DNA of 64,000 nucleotides from Bradyrhizobium sp. AZCC 1719 (GCF_036924525.1 NZ_JAZHRU010000001.1:620001-684000); one strand, 5' to 3'; shown: positions 42,604-51,187, counted from the stretch's first letter. Notes: a model not told the origin generated them from the letters alone. Numbers and translations are program-made.

Positions 42604-43116
42604 ATGTCTCAGGATCAAGCTGGAAAGGCGGTACCTATGGCCCTTGGCGCCGGTCTCGGCATCCTAGTGTTAGCGTTGGTCCCATGCCTTCATACTCACT
42701 GGATCGCCACCAAAGTCTGTGCAGCCGCGGGCGCCGTTCTTACGCTGCTAGTTCTCACGGCGCCGGTCCTGGCTTGCCGCGGCCCCCAATCCCACGAAAC
42801 GATCCTGCTCGACGCGATCCCGCCGGCAGCGGAAGGGAGCGAGGTCATCGCCAAGGTCGAAATCCTCGAGGTGCACATCCGCGAATTACCGGGACTGCGC
42901 CCCTTTCATGCGGCTCGTGCACGCGTCCTGCAATCAGTCCGAGGCACTGCGGACGGACAGATCGTCGAAATCTTCGCCGAGCCCACCTCATGCGGCGGTG
43001 GACTCTATCAGAGTGCGGTTGGACGCAAGGGTTTCATCGCCGGGCGCTTCAAGCAGATCGCCGATGAAACCTTCTTTCACGGCCGTTGGACCTGGGGCCA
43101 GATCGGCAAGTTCTGA
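42604..43116 (+). CDS. Hypothetical exported protein, 170 aa
   Basis: From ATG 42604; a later ATG at residue 12 is possible. Two hydrophobic segments (about residues 12-32 and 38-57) precede VLACRGPQSHE, so it is either a signal peptide after an anchor or a mis-extended N-terminus. The mature ~110 residues contain paired beta-strand patterns (EVIAKVEILEVHIREL, ARARVLQSVRGTADGQIVEIFAE) and a lone CGGG Cys that could pair with the Cys at the signal end. No family recognised. Sits alone between two TGTCCGC-type elements. Confidence 0.55.
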   Translation: MSQDQAGKAVPMALGAGLGILVLALVPCLHTHWIATKVCAAAGAVLTLLVLTAPVLACRGPQSHETILLDAIPPAAEGSEVIAKVEILEVHIRELPGLRPFHAARARVLQSVRGTADGQIVEIFAEPTSCGGGLYQSAVGRKGFIAGRFKQIADETFFHGRWTWGQIGKF

Positions 43117-43227
43117 GAAGCTCGTGGGCCCCGTGACGCTGTGATGCACTGATGTCCGCCTTGGATCTCAATAGCGGAAGAAGTTTCGCTGGTAGCAGCG
43201 CATGGGATAGGCCATCATCGGCTCTGC

Positions 43228-43947
43228 ATGACCCGGCTCATTTGTAACATCTGGCCCAGAATTGTGATCGTCGAAGGGATCATGGGGTCCGGCAAGTCGA
43301 CGACCGTGCTGCGAATTGCTGATCGATTGAAGACATCCGGTGTCTCCGTCCTCGGCATTACCGAGGGCATTAGCCCACATCCGATCCGTTTCGATTGGGA
43401 CCTGCCGTGGGCGGACATGCCGGCAACGCAACTGGCGAAGTCGGCCGCAGCCCGTTGGGGTGCCTACGCCACTTCTGCCTCGATGTCAGAGAGCATCACG
43501 GTTGTCGATGGACAACTTTTCCATGGGAATCTAACGGCACTGTTCCTGCTTGATGCCGACATAGCCCTGATTCGCGGCTACGTTCATGATGTGGTAGCTG
43601 CCATCAAGCCGCTACGCCCCTTGCTGATCTACTTTCACCAAGATGACGTTGACCGAGCTATTAGAACGATTGCTACTGAGCGGGGCGATGCATGGGTGAC
43701 ATATCAGGTCAATTGGAAACTGGCATCGCCGTATGCCGTTAGGCATGGCTTGGCTGGTCTTGAAGGGCTTATCGAGCTCTATCGCGATTATCGTCAGCTC
43801 ACTGACCGGCTCTACACGGATCTGGATATCCCGAAGATCAGCATCGAGAACTCAGGAAAGGAATGGGCGAAGTATGAAGAGACCATCGATTCCATCTTGA
43901 TGAACCCAAATGGGACTGCCGAGGCTGCGAATTTATTGCCCCCATGA
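43228..43947 (+). CDS. P-loop kinase-like hypothetical protein
   Basis: 239 residues from ATG 43228. A Walker A motif VIVEGIMGSGKSTTV is near residue 18, at the very start as in thymidylate/deoxynucleoside kinase-like proteins. TVVDGQLFHGNLTALFLLDAD could carry a Walker B-like DGQ and lid region, and LLIYFHQDDVDRAIRTIATERG resembles the kinase LID that names a hydrolysed bond partner. Helical C-terminus. Substrate unknown. GC is lower than in neighbours, consistent with acquisition. Confidence 0.6.
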   Translation: MTRLICNIWPRIVIVEGIMGSGKSTTVLRIADRLKTSGVSVLGITEGISPHPIRFDWDLPWADMPATQLAKSAAARWGAYATSASMSESITVVDGQLFHGNLTALFLLDADIALIRGYVHDVVAAIKPLRPLLIYFHQDDVDRAIRTIATERGDAWVTYQVNWKLASPYAVRHGLAGLEGLIELYRDYRQLTDRLYTDLDIPKISIENSGKEWAKYEETIDSILMNPNGTAEAANLLPP

Positions 43948-44288
43948 GCAAGATAAGGTTTGCAGCCAGAGATCAGGAGTCGATCGAGGGGGCAGCGGTC
44001 GTCTGGTGGTAGGATCACAGGCCACAACATGTTTGCCCGTGCAAAAGATCAGCGATTGAAGCGATCCGAAATTGAAGTCCAGGCGAATGCCCGCCGCAGT
44101 CAACGCTGCTTAGCATTGGGCAGCTTTGGGTCGTGAGCGGCGGTCGGGGCCAAGCAGTGTTGCGTCCAGTCCACCCCCGACAGCCGACGTGGCAACCGCT
44201 TACGGGTTGGTCGGCTCGGGGCCAGTAAGGGACATTGAGAAATTCGGCGCTCCTAGTTAACAATGGGCCCAAACTACTGGGGCGGAGC
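43948..44288. other. Intergenic region, nothing recognised
   Basis: 341 nt between the kinase-like and DUF5680 genes. No gene, repeat pair or promoter motif is convincing; a TTG-started extension of the next gene (44235) lacks a ribosome site. Confidence 0.4.
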
Positions 44289-44768
44289 ATGTCGAGTGAG
44301 TTGGACGACCTTGCTGCATTTCTGTTGGAGGCTAAACGGCGCACATACGCCGGTTTGGATGACGACGCGAGTGTGACAGCACCATTGCTCAATGGGTCTA
44401 AGCAGCTAGAACACCAAGCAAGTCCGTATGCATATCGAGACATTTATTTCGGTATAGGGTTCTTCGTTGGACAAGAGACGGTGTCGAAGGATGGCAAAGT
44501 CGTTTGGTCAATGTGTTACAGTGGCGGCGTCGATCCGGATATCGGGGATCGAGATACTCTTCTAGTGATCTACAATTTCCTTCGTCGAGCCTTGCTCGCG
44601 GGACGCATTGATATGCCATATCGCGGCCCCGCTTCATTCGAGGTCGATGACATGAGCTATCGCAATAGCGTCGATGGAACCTTGGCGCGCTTTCATGGTG
44701 TAGAAGAAATCTCGCAGCGCGGCGAGACGCTGTACGAGTTGCGCTACAGCGGCGGACTACTGCTGTAG
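44289..44768 (+). CDS. DUF5680-like protein
   Basis: 159 residues from ATG 44289 (GGGCGGAG upstream). Matches my recollection of DUF5680: LAAFLLEAKRRTYAGLDDDASV, then YAYRDIYFGIGFFVGQETVSKDGKVVWSMCYSGGV, and a C-terminal GETLYELRYSGGLL. The YxDxYFG..F.G.E.V and W.M.Y.GG elements are the recurring ones. Soluble, no known activity. Often carried on variable DNA. Family call moderate. Confidence 0.65.
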   Translation: MSSELDDLAAFLLEAKRRTYAGLDDDASVTAPLLNGSKQLEHQASPYAYRDIYFGIGFFVGQETVSKDGKVVWSMCYSGGVDPDIGDRDTLLVIYNFLRRALLAGRIDMPYRGPASFEVDDMSYRNSVDGTLARFHGVEEISQRGETLYELRYSGGLLL

Positions 44769-44976
44769 GCGCGTCCGCGGAGAGCCCGAAATGGGTCAAG
44801 ATCGGCGGTCTAGGTCTTTTGCAAGGCGCTCCCAATCTAGACCCGACAGCGACCTTGGACGATCGTCAAGTCTCGGAGATGCGGGCTACGCGGGGTCGAT
44901 ATATCAGCGCACGAGTGGTCGCAGAACCAGAAATGTGCAGTATCAAGGTTTCGCATATCCCTCTCAGGTTGCTGGC

Positions 44977-45621
44977 ATGATTGACACGGAAGTTCTCTGG
45001 CGGTTCTTTGTTCTTTGGCTTGTGACGGTGCCTACTCCGGGCGCTAATTCACTGATGGTAACGCACCTGTCACTGACGCGTCCCGCGAAACATGTTGGTT
45101 TCGCGCTCATCGGCCACATTGTTGCAGTGATGCTGCTCGCTCTTTGTGCACTGCTTGGCTGGGCTGCACTGCTCGAGCTGTTCCCGAGCTTACGCACCAT
45201 AGTGGGTGTGCTCGGAGGCGCTTACCTGATCTATTGTGGCTGGCTACTGTCGAGGCGGGCTCGTTCAGCCAATATCGCGCCTTCCCTAGCGCGCGATGAC
45301 ACCGACAACAACGGGACGGAGCCTTCCAAAGCTTTTTTTGTCGGCTTCGCCACGGCGCTTTCGAACGCCCAAGCGATTTTGTTTATCACGAGTATCTTTG
45401 CCGTCACGGGAGTGCTCACCGCAAACCTGCCGACAGCGGGTTCGGTGCTCGGCATCATCATCGCGTGCAATTTGAGCTATCTCAGTTTCCTCGGGTGGAT
45501 ATTTCGCCGTCCAACCATTCGAGCCGGGTACCAACGTTTTCGGCATTGCATCGAGGGAGTAGTTGGGGCGTTGTTCGTGGTTTTCGGTCTACGGTTAATC
45601 ATACGGGAAGTGTGGCGCTGA
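44977..45621 (+). CDS. LysE-family amino-acid/metabolite exporter
   Basis: 214 residues from ATG 44977; the frame back to 44791 is arginine-rich and non-homologous. Six hydrophobic segments with the LysE/RhtB start LWLVTVPTPGANSLMVTHLSLTRPAKHVGFALIGHI, containing the conserved PGPN-like PGAN turn, and FFVGFATALSNAQAILFI in the middle, matching the family's G-x-x-x-x-NPK-like position (here SNAQ). Inner-membrane efflux of amino acids or homoserine lactones. Substrate not predictable. Confidence 0.87.
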   Translation: MIDTEVLWRFFVLWLVTVPTPGANSLMVTHLSLTRPAKHVGFALIGHIVAVMLLALCALLGWAALLELFPSLRTIVGVLGGAYLIYCGWLLSRRARSANIAPSLARDDTDNNGTEPSKAFFVGFATALSNAQAILFITSIFAVTGVLTANLPTAGSVLGIIIACNLSYLSFLGWIFRRPTIRAGYQRFRHCIEGVVGALFVVFGLRLIIREVWR

Positions 45622-45881
45622 AACGCTCGCATTGATCCGTGCGGGTTCTCTTGTGTTGCCCGAGATCACTGGCGGCGACCAACAAAACGTCTGGTCCGGG
45701 TCCAAGAACGACAAAGCTCAGGGTGAGCATAATAGGTCCGCTTTCGGGTGCATAGCGTCCGACCCGCTCCTTGGCGGGCCACATTGAGCCGGACTGTCTT
45801 GCCGTGATTCAAGCCCCTTATCGCCTTCGTCCAGCTCGCATCCATCCGGCTATGGCTGGCTGCGCGTAGTGGGTCCCCGCT
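45622..45881. other. Intergenic region closing the lower-GC stretch
   Basis: 260 nt, no supported gene. A block GTCCGCTTTCGGGTGCATAGC (45731-45751, first 20 nt quoted as GTCCGCTTTCGGGTGCATAG) resembles the TGTCCGCT elements at 42479 and 43153. Confidence 0.3.
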
Positions 45882-46394
45882 CTAGAACATCCCTTCACGA
45901 TCGGCACGCTTCTTCTTTTTCGAGCGCTGCCAGACCACGCCGGGATATCCCTTCAGCGGCACCAGCGGTTCACCGGTGTAGGCCCATTCCTGCAATTCCT
46001 CGATCGCGATATGATAGAGCGGCTGGCGGCCGGTGCGGCCGGAGAACAGCGCGCGGGGGATGTTGACCATGTGCGGCGAGCGCGGACGCTCATAGACAAC
46101 AGGCGTGCCGCAATTGGAGCAAAAGCTGCGTATCGTCTTGGTGGCCTCGTCTTCATACCGCGTGAGGCTGTCCTCGCCCCTCGTGATCCGAAACCGCTTT
46201 TTCCAGCTTCCGACATAGGTCGCGTAAGCCGCGCCATGCGCGCGGCGACTGGCCGGCGAATGATCGTGCCAGGCCCAGCGCGCCGGCACGTCGATCTCGA
46301 AGGCGACCTTGCCGCACAGGCATTGGCCCGCGGCGGGTTTGCCGAGTGAGACGGCCTTGGTTTTTTTCTGTTCTAATTCCTCTTCTGGAAACAT
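45882..46394 (-). CDS. GFA-family-like protein with altered zinc site
   Basis: 170 residues from ATG 46394. Resembles glutathione-dependent formaldehyde-activating (GFA/CENP-V) proteins: GQCLCGKVAFEID gives the first CxC pair and FCSNCGTPVVYE the CxxC pair, and VNIPRALF is the usual strand. The central C-x-C-x-x-C motif, however, reads HDHSPASRRAHG, with no Cys. Zinc binding must be changed, so the classical activity is doubtful. It also has an acidic N-terminal addition and a Lys-rich C-terminus. A redox or structural role is possible. Confidence 0.75.
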   Translation of the reverse strand: MFPEEELEQKKTKAVSLGKPAAGQCLCGKVAFEIDVPARWAWHDHSPASRRAHGAAYATYVGSWKKRFRITRGEDSLTRYEDEATKTIRSFCSNCGTPVVYERPRSPHMVNIPRALFSGRTGRQPLYHIAIEELQEWAYTGEPLVPLKGYPGVVWQRSKKKKRADREGMF

Positions 46395-46446
46395 TCTGTG
46401 CTGCCTTTGCCGTCATTGCGAAGAGCGAAGCAACAACGAAGACGCT

Positions 46447-46529
46447 GTCATTCCGGGATGGTGCGTTAGCACCAGACCCGGAATCTCGAGATTCCGGGTT
46501 CGATGCTTTCGCATCGCCCCGGAATGACG
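46447..46529. repeat. Dispersed repeat (CATTCCGGGATGG type), copy 2
   Basis: Same block order as 40427-40505: ATTCCGGGATGG, TAGCACCAGACCCGGAAT, CTCGAGATTCCGGG, TTCGATGCTTTCGCATCGC, CCCGGAATGAC. Preceded at 46408-46438 by a fragment like the left arm of the 26273-26356 element. Confidence 0.8.
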
Positions 46530-46536
46530 GTGGGGC

Positions 46537-47661
46537 TCACGCCTGCTCCAGCTCGTTGTGCTCCGGATAATCCGTATAGCCTGTCACATCGCCGCCGTAG
46601 AACGTCGCGCGGTTATAGGGCGTCAGCGGGAAGCCGCGCTGCAGCCTGCGCGGCAGGTCCGGATTCGAAATGAAGATGCGGCCGAAAGCGACCGCGTCGG
46701 CATGGCCATCCCTGATCGCGGCGTCCGCGGCCTCGCCGGTGAAGCCGCCGGCCGTGATCAGCACGCCCTTCCAGATCGGGCGAAACAGCACCATCGCCGA
46801 CGGCACGTTCTGGTGATTGACCTCGGCGCGGCCGGCGCCGGAGGAGCGCGGCTCGATGAAATGCAGGTAGGCGAGGCCAAGCGGATTGAGCTGTTCAACA
46901 GCATAAGTGTAAAGCGGCATCGGGTCCGGCTCGCCGCTGCCGTTGGCGACACCATAGGGCGACAGCCGCACGCCGACGCGGTCGGCTCCCCATACCTCGA
47001 CCACGGCCCTGGTCACCTCCATCAGGAAGCGCACGCGGTTCGGGATCGAGCCGCCATACTGATCGGTGCGCAGGTTGGTGTGCGACTGCAGGAACTGCTC
47101 GATCAGATAGCCATTGGCGCCGTGCACCTCGACGCCGTCGAAGCCGGCGGCAAGCGCGTTCTTCGCGGCCTGACGATAGGCATCGATCACGCCGGGAATT
47201 TCCGAGGTCTCAAGCGCGCGCGGCGTCTCGTAGGGCACCGCCTTGCCGTCTGCCGTGCCCGTCTTCAGGTCGGCGATCGGCACCGCCGATGGCGCGACCG
47301 GCAACACGCCGCCCGGCTGAAAGGAGGAATGCGAGACGCGCCCGACATGCCAGAGCTGCAGGAAAATGATTCCGCCCTTGGCATGAACCGCATCGACCAC
47401 CTCGCGCCAGCCTTCGATCTGCGCTTCCGTATAGATGCCGGGAACGCCGGGGCTGCCAAAGCCTGTCGCCATCACGGGCGAGGCTTCGGCGATGAGCAAT
47501 CCGCCCGGCGTCGCGCGCTGCGCATAATATTCCGCATTCAGCGGCCGCGGCGCGAGGCTCGGCTTCGCCGCCCGCATCCGCGTCAACGGCGCCAACGCGA
47601 GACGATGATTGAGCCGATAGGGGCCGACCTTGAGCGGCGAAAACAACGATGGATAATTCAT
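46537..47661 (-). CDS. Old Yellow Enzyme family alkene reductase (NemA-like)
   Basis: 374 residues from ATG 47661 (GGAAGAG upstream). Full OYE profile: SLFSPLKVGPYRLNHRLALAPLTRMRA, FLQLWHVGRVSHSSFQPGG, and the substrate-binding His-Asn pair in GFDGVEVHGANGYLIEQFLQSHTNLRTDQYGGSIPNRVRF, followed by VGVRLSPYG. FMN-dependent reduction of activated C=C or nitro groups using NAD(P)H in the cytosol. It stands alone, without an adjacent TetR/NemR regulator. Confidence 0.95.
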   Translation of the reverse strand: MNYPSLFSPLKVGPYRLNHRLALAPLTRMRAAKPSLAPRPLNAEYYAQRATPGGLLIAEASPVMATGFGSPGVPGIYTEAQIEGWREVVDAVHAKGGIIFLQLWHVGRVSHSSFQPGGVLPVAPSAVPIADLKTGTADGKAVPYETPRALETSEIPGVIDAYRQAAKNALAAGFDGVEVHGANGYLIEQFLQSHTNLRTDQYGGSIPNRVRFLMEVTRAVVEVWGADRVGVRLSPYGVANGSGEPDPMPLYTYAVEQLNPLGLAYLHFIEPRSSGAGRAEVNHQNVPSAMVLFRPIWKGVLITAGGFTGEAADAAIRDGHADAVAFGRIFISNPDLPRRLQRGFPLTPYNRATFYGGDVTGYTDYPEHNELEQA

Positions 47662-48072
47662 GTCTCTTCCAGAACCCCGGGTTGATACCGATATGTAACC
47701 GCTTCAGCTTGTTCGTAAAAGGTTTCGGACGCAACGTGTAGCCTCGACGCGAGCGAGCACATCTTCCATGCAAAAACCGAACGGCAAGCCGCTTCCTTCG
47801 CTCAGCGAGCCCCGGAGAGCGGCCAGCCGACAAGAAAAGAAAGTGATGGTTTGAAGTCGCCGCGGACTCTCTTCACCTCTCCTGCTTGCGGGGGAGGTCG
47901 GATCGCATTGAACAATGCGATCCGGGTGGGGGCTCTCTCCACATTATGACTTGCGGAGAGAGCCCCCACCCATAGCCGATGCTCCGCATCGGCGTCCTAC
48001 TAAAGAACGGCGGCCATGGGCCGCCTATGCCTCCCCCGCAAGCGGGGGAGGGAGCGCAATCCCTACGCGGCG
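47662..48072. other. Intergenic region dominated by a long repeat
   Basis: 411 nt between the OYE gene and the aldehyde dehydrogenase gene, both minus strand. 47875-48053 is a nested-palindrome repeat (own entry); 47662-47874 has no recognisable feature but must contain the OYE promoter. Confidence 0.5.
47875..48053. repeat. Nested-palindrome intergenic repeat, full copy
   Basis: Outer arms CACCTCTCCTGCTTGCGGGG and CCTCCCCCGCAAGCGGGGGA; inside them GATCGCATTGAACAATGCGATC (a hairpin), GGGTGGGGGCTCTCTCC with GGAGAGAGCCCCCACCC (long arms), CCGATGCTCCGCATCGG, and CGGCCATGGGCCG. Each block is itself self-complementary. Block order matches 50616-50805, and the right half matches 11870-11974. Confidence 0.85.
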
Positions 48073-49569
48073 CTAGGCCGTCTTGATCCAGACCGCCTTG
48101 ACGTTGAGATATTCCTCGACGTGCTGCTTGCCGGACTCGCGGCCATAGCCGCTCATCTTGTAGCCGCCGAACGGCACGGCCGGATCCATCGCCTGATAGC
48201 AGTTCACCCAGACCGAGCCGGCGCGCAGCGCCTTCGCGACCTGATGCGCCTTGCTGACATTGGTGGTCCAGACGCCTGAGCCCAGGCCGAAGGTGGTGGC
48301 ATTGGCGCGCTTGACCAGTTCGTCGGTATCCTTGAAGGAAATCGCCGAGATCACCGGGCCGAAGATTTCCTCCTGCGCGATCCGCATATTGTCCTGCACA
48401 TTGGCGAACACGGTCGGCTGCACGAAGAACCCCTTCGAGAGTGCGCCTTCGGTCAGTCGGCCGCCGCCGGCCACTGCTTTGGCGCCTTCCTTCTGGCCGA
48501 TGTCGAGGTAACCAGCGACGCGGTCCATCTGCTGCTGTGAGACCAACGGCCCGATCTGCGTGCCCGGATCGAGGCCGTTGCCGACCTGCAGCTTCTTGCC
48601 AAATTCGGCGACGCGGCCGACGAATTCGTCATAGACTTTCTCTTCGACGAACAGCCGCGTACCCGCGCTGCAGATCTGCCCGGAATTGGCGAACACGGCC
48701 ATTGCGGCGCCCGGCACCGCCGCGTCGAGGTCGGCATCGGCGAACACGATATCGGGCGACTTGCCACCGAGCTCGAGCGACACGCGCTTGAGGTTGCCGG
48801 CGGAGGCGCGGATGATCGACTGTCCCGTGACGTGCGAGCCGGTGAAGGCGACCTTGTCGACATCGGGGTGCGAAGCGAGCGCCGCGCCGGCGGTCTCGCC
48901 GTAGCCGGGCACGACGTTGACGACGCCAGGCGGGACGCCGGCTTCCATGCAGAGCTCGGCGAGCCGCAGCGAGGTCAGCGGCGCTTCCTCGGCGGGCTTC
49001 AACACGACGGTGCAGCCGGTTGCGATCGCGGGACCGATCTTCCAGACGGTCGCAGCGAGCGGACCGTTCCAGGGAATGATCGCCCCGACCACCCCGACCG
49101 GCTCCTTCAACGTGTAAGAGAAGATATCGCCGGGCAACGAGTTCTCGATGGTCTCGCCGTGCAGCGCCGTGGCCTGCCCGGCGTAATAGCGGAGCATGCC
49201 GAGCACGCGCAGCTTGTTGCCGCGGGTGCGGCTGATCGGCGCGCCCATGTCCATCGTATCGAGCTGCGACAGCTCCTCGAAATTCTTCTCGACGAGATCG
49301 GCGAGCTTCAGCAACAGGCCTTGCCGCTCATACGGCCTGACCTTGCTCCACGGTCCTTCGAAGGCGCGGCGGGCCGCCGCCACGGCGCGGTTGATGTCCT
49401 CCGCGTCACCTTCGGCGACGGTCGCGAGCAATTCGCCGGTCGCCGGATTGTGGGTCTCGAACTGCTTGCCGGAGGCGGCGTCGACCCACTGGCCGTCGAT
49501 CAGCATCCTCTTGTAGGAACCATCCGCGTAAGGATGGCGCGTGATCGGAATTGCCTGCGTGACAGCCAT
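48073..49569 (-). CDS. NAD(P)-dependent aldehyde dehydrogenase
   Basis: 498 residues from ATG 49569 with AAGGGAG upstream. Classical ALDH features: GAIIPWNGPLAATVWKIGPAIATGCTVVLKPAEEAPLT, cofactor loop FTGSHVTGQ, catalytic Glu in VSLELGGKSPDIV, catalytic Cys in FANSGQICSAGTRLFVEE, and EEIFGPVIS. C-terminal PFGGYKMSGYGRESG is usual for betaine/phenylacetaldehyde-type enzymes. Oxidises an unknown aldehyde in the cytosol. Faces the SDR gene across 190 nt. Confidence 0.95.
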   Translation of the reverse strand: MAVTQAIPITRHPYADGSYKRMLIDGQWVDAASGKQFETHNPATGELLATVAEGDAEDINRAVAAARRAFEGPWSKVRPYERQGLLLKLADLVEKNFEELSQLDTMDMGAPISRTRGNKLRVLGMLRYYAGQATALHGETIENSLPGDIFSYTLKEPVGVVGAIIPWNGPLAATVWKIGPAIATGCTVVLKPAEEAPLTSLRLAELCMEAGVPPGVVNVVPGYGETAGAALASHPDVDKVAFTGSHVTGQSIIRASAGNLKRVSLELGGKSPDIVFADADLDAAVPGAAMAVFANSGQICSAGTRLFVEEKVYDEFVGRVAEFGKKLQVGNGLDPGTQIGPLVSQQQMDRVAGYLDIGQKEGAKAVAGGGRLTEGALSKGFFVQPTVFANVQDNMRIAQEEIFGPVISAISFKDTDELVKRANATTFGLGSGVWTTNVSKAHQVAKALRAGSVWVNCYQAMDPAVPFGGYKMSGYGRESGKQHVEEYLNVKAVWIKTA

Positions 49570-49760
49570 GTTTACACTCCCTTGAGTCGATTGGAATCCT
49601 ATGCCGCTATGTTTGCGGATCTATAGCGGTGGCATGAAACCGTAATGCGGCCGGAGGATTGCGGAAAGCGGCCGATGCGAAGACCTCCCATGCCCGTTCG
49701 TCCATGGTAGTCTAAGGCGCCTGCCTGCGATTACATCCCTCATCCGTCCGGAGAATGACG

Positions 49761-50612
49761 ATGCCCCATCCTGCGATGTCGCCAAATCATGTTGCCGTGA
49801 TCACGGGAGGCGCCTCCGGCATCGGGCTCGCCGCCGCGATGCGTTTCGCCGGCTTCGGCATGAAGGTGTGCATCGCCGACATCGGCGCCGAGCGCCTCGC
49901 CGAGGCCGCGGCCAGACTGGCAGCCATCGCCAAAGGCGGCGCGGCCGACATCATGACGGCATCGGTCGACGTCAGCCGCTTCGATGAGGTTGCGGGCCTG
50001 GAAGCCGCGGTGCAAAAACGGTTCGGCGGTACCGACATCCTGATGAACAATGCCGGCATTGGCCCCGACAGCAACAGTTTTGGTCCGCTGGAGAACTGGC
50101 AGCGTATTCTCGCGGTGAACCTGTGGGGCATCATTCACGGCACGCAAGTTTTCGTACCTCCCATGGTCGAACGCGGACGGCCCGGCCTCGTGATCCACAC
50201 CGGCTCCAAGCAAGGCATCACGACGCCGCCCGGCAATCCCGCCTACAACGTCTCGAAGGCCGGCATCAAAGCACAGACAGAAGCGCTGCAGCACGAATTG
50301 CGGAACCTGCCGGGCTGCAAAATCAGCGCGCATCTGATGATCCCCGGCCACGTCTTCACTCCCCTGACCGCGCGCGGCCGCACCGAGAAGCCGCCCGGCG
50401 CCTGGACGCCGGAGCAAACGATCGATTTCATGATCGAACGCGTCGACGCCGGCGACTTCTACATCCTCTGTCCGGACAACGACGTGCCACGGCCGCTCGA
50501 CGAGCGGCGCATGCTGTGGGCGGTCGGCGACATCGTAGAGAACCGCCCCGCGCTGTCGCGCTGGCATCCGGATTATGCGGAGGCGTTCGCGAAGTTTGTG
50601 AAGGGGGAATGA
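49761..50612 (+). CDS. Short-chain dehydrogenase/reductase
   Basis: 283 residues from ATG 49761, which keeps the GGAGA at a proper 7 nt; ATG 49755 overlaps that site. Classical SDR: NAD(P) motif TGGASGIGLAAA, NNAG in ILMNNAGIGPD, catalytic Ser in IHTGSKQG and Tyr/Lys in PAYNVSKAG. A C-terminal extension of ~50 residues (EKPPGAWTPEQTIDFMIERVDAG..) is common in this SDR group. Alcohol/ketone interconversion of unknown substrate; may act with the divergent aldehyde dehydrogenase. Confidence 0.93.
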   Translation: MPHPAMSPNHVAVITGGASGIGLAAAMRFAGFGMKVCIADIGAERLAEAAARLAAIAKGGAADIMTASVDVSRFDEVAGLEAAVQKRFGGTDILMNNAGIGPDSNSFGPLENWQRILAVNLWGIIHGTQVFVPPMVERGRPGLVIHTGSKQGITTPPGNPAYNVSKAGIKAQTEALQHELRNLPGCKISAHLMIPGHVFTPLTARGRTEKPPGAWTPEQTIDFMIERVDAGDFYILCPDNDVPRPLDERRMLWAVGDIVENRPALSRWHPDYAEAFAKFVKGE

Positions 50613-50615
50613 GTA

Positions 50616-50805
50616 CCCTCTCCCCTTGTGGGAGAGGGTGGATCGAATGAGCGAAGCTCATTCGAGACGGGTGAGGGGTTCTCTCCGCGAATCGCGCACG
50701 CGGAGAGAACCCCTCATCCGGCGCCATAGCCGATGCGAAGCATCGGCGTTCTAAGAGGCGGCATAGGCCGCCTATGCCACCTTCTCCCACAAGGGGAGAA
50801 GGAAG
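50616..50805. repeat. Nested-palindrome intergenic repeat, second full copy
   Basis: Outer hairpins CCCTCTCCCCTTGTGGGAGA.. (50616) and CCTTCTCCCACAAGGGGAGA.. (50780) are mutually complementary. Inside: GAATGAGCGAAGCTCATTC, GTGAGGGGTTCTCTCCGCG with CGCGGAGAGAACCCCTCAT, CCGATGCGAAGCATCGG and GGCATAGGCCGCCTATGCC. Same architecture as 47875-48053 with diverged sequence. The solo outer hairpin also occurs at 59042-59066. Confidence 0.85.
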
Positions 50806-50809
50806 AAGC

Positions 50810-50880
50810 GTGCCCACCATCGCGAGCGCGGCACTAAAATGGTGGGCACGTCGCTATGCTCCTTTGCCCACCCTACAGAC
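50810..50880. repeat. GTGCCCACCATC-type repeat, copy 1
   Basis: CGTGCCCACCATCGCGAGCG, AATGGTGGGCACG, CCTTTGCCCACCCTACAGAC in order. The same series occurs at 56092-56219, where a leading TAGGGTGGGCAAAG closes the outer stem. Lies at the 3' end of the zinc-ribbon gene. Confidence 0.75.
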
Positions 50881-50886
50881 CGAGCG

Positions 50887-51093
50887 CTACAGCGTCACCT
50901 GCTTGTCGCCGCATTGCTTGCAGGCGTATTTGACGCGGGTCGCGCCCTTCTCGGCCAGGACGCGGTTCGGCGCGCCGCATTTGCCGCAGACCGCCTCGAT
51001 CCTGGTCTGTCCTTGCTTGACGACGATGGTTTTCCTTTCCATCGTCTCGCGGATCAGGCGTTCGGCCTCCTCACGCATCGCTTGCTTCGACAT
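50887..51093 (-). CDS. Small zinc-ribbon protein, 68 aa
   Basis: From ATG 51093. A helical N-terminus (MSKQAMREEAERLIRETMERK) is followed by a two-knuckle zinc ribbon: CGKCGAPN near residue 36 and CKQCGDKQ near 59, four Cys at the spacing expected to hold one zinc. Such small ribbons bind nucleic acid or protein partners. No family name recognised. It has its own gap on both sides, so is probably monocistronic. Confidence 0.72.
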   Translation of the reverse strand: MSKQAMREEAERLIRETMERKTIVVKQGQTRIEAVCGKCGAPNRVLAEKGATRVKYACKQCGDKQVTL

Positions 51094-51187
51094 TGGCCTG
51101 CCCCGTCATGAACTCGCTACGGCGGCGGTCTTATCACAGTCACAACGCGTTTCGTAAGTCGGGCGTGAAAAATCTCGTGACTGAATA

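Noticed and set aside
44100..44240. Suspected remnant of a transposase or other gene
   Set aside because: I could not read any recognisable protein in six frames.
47875..50805. Repeated palindromes considered as CRISPR-like units
   Set aside because: Only two full copies 2.7 kb apart with diverged sequence, no regular spacers and no cas genes.
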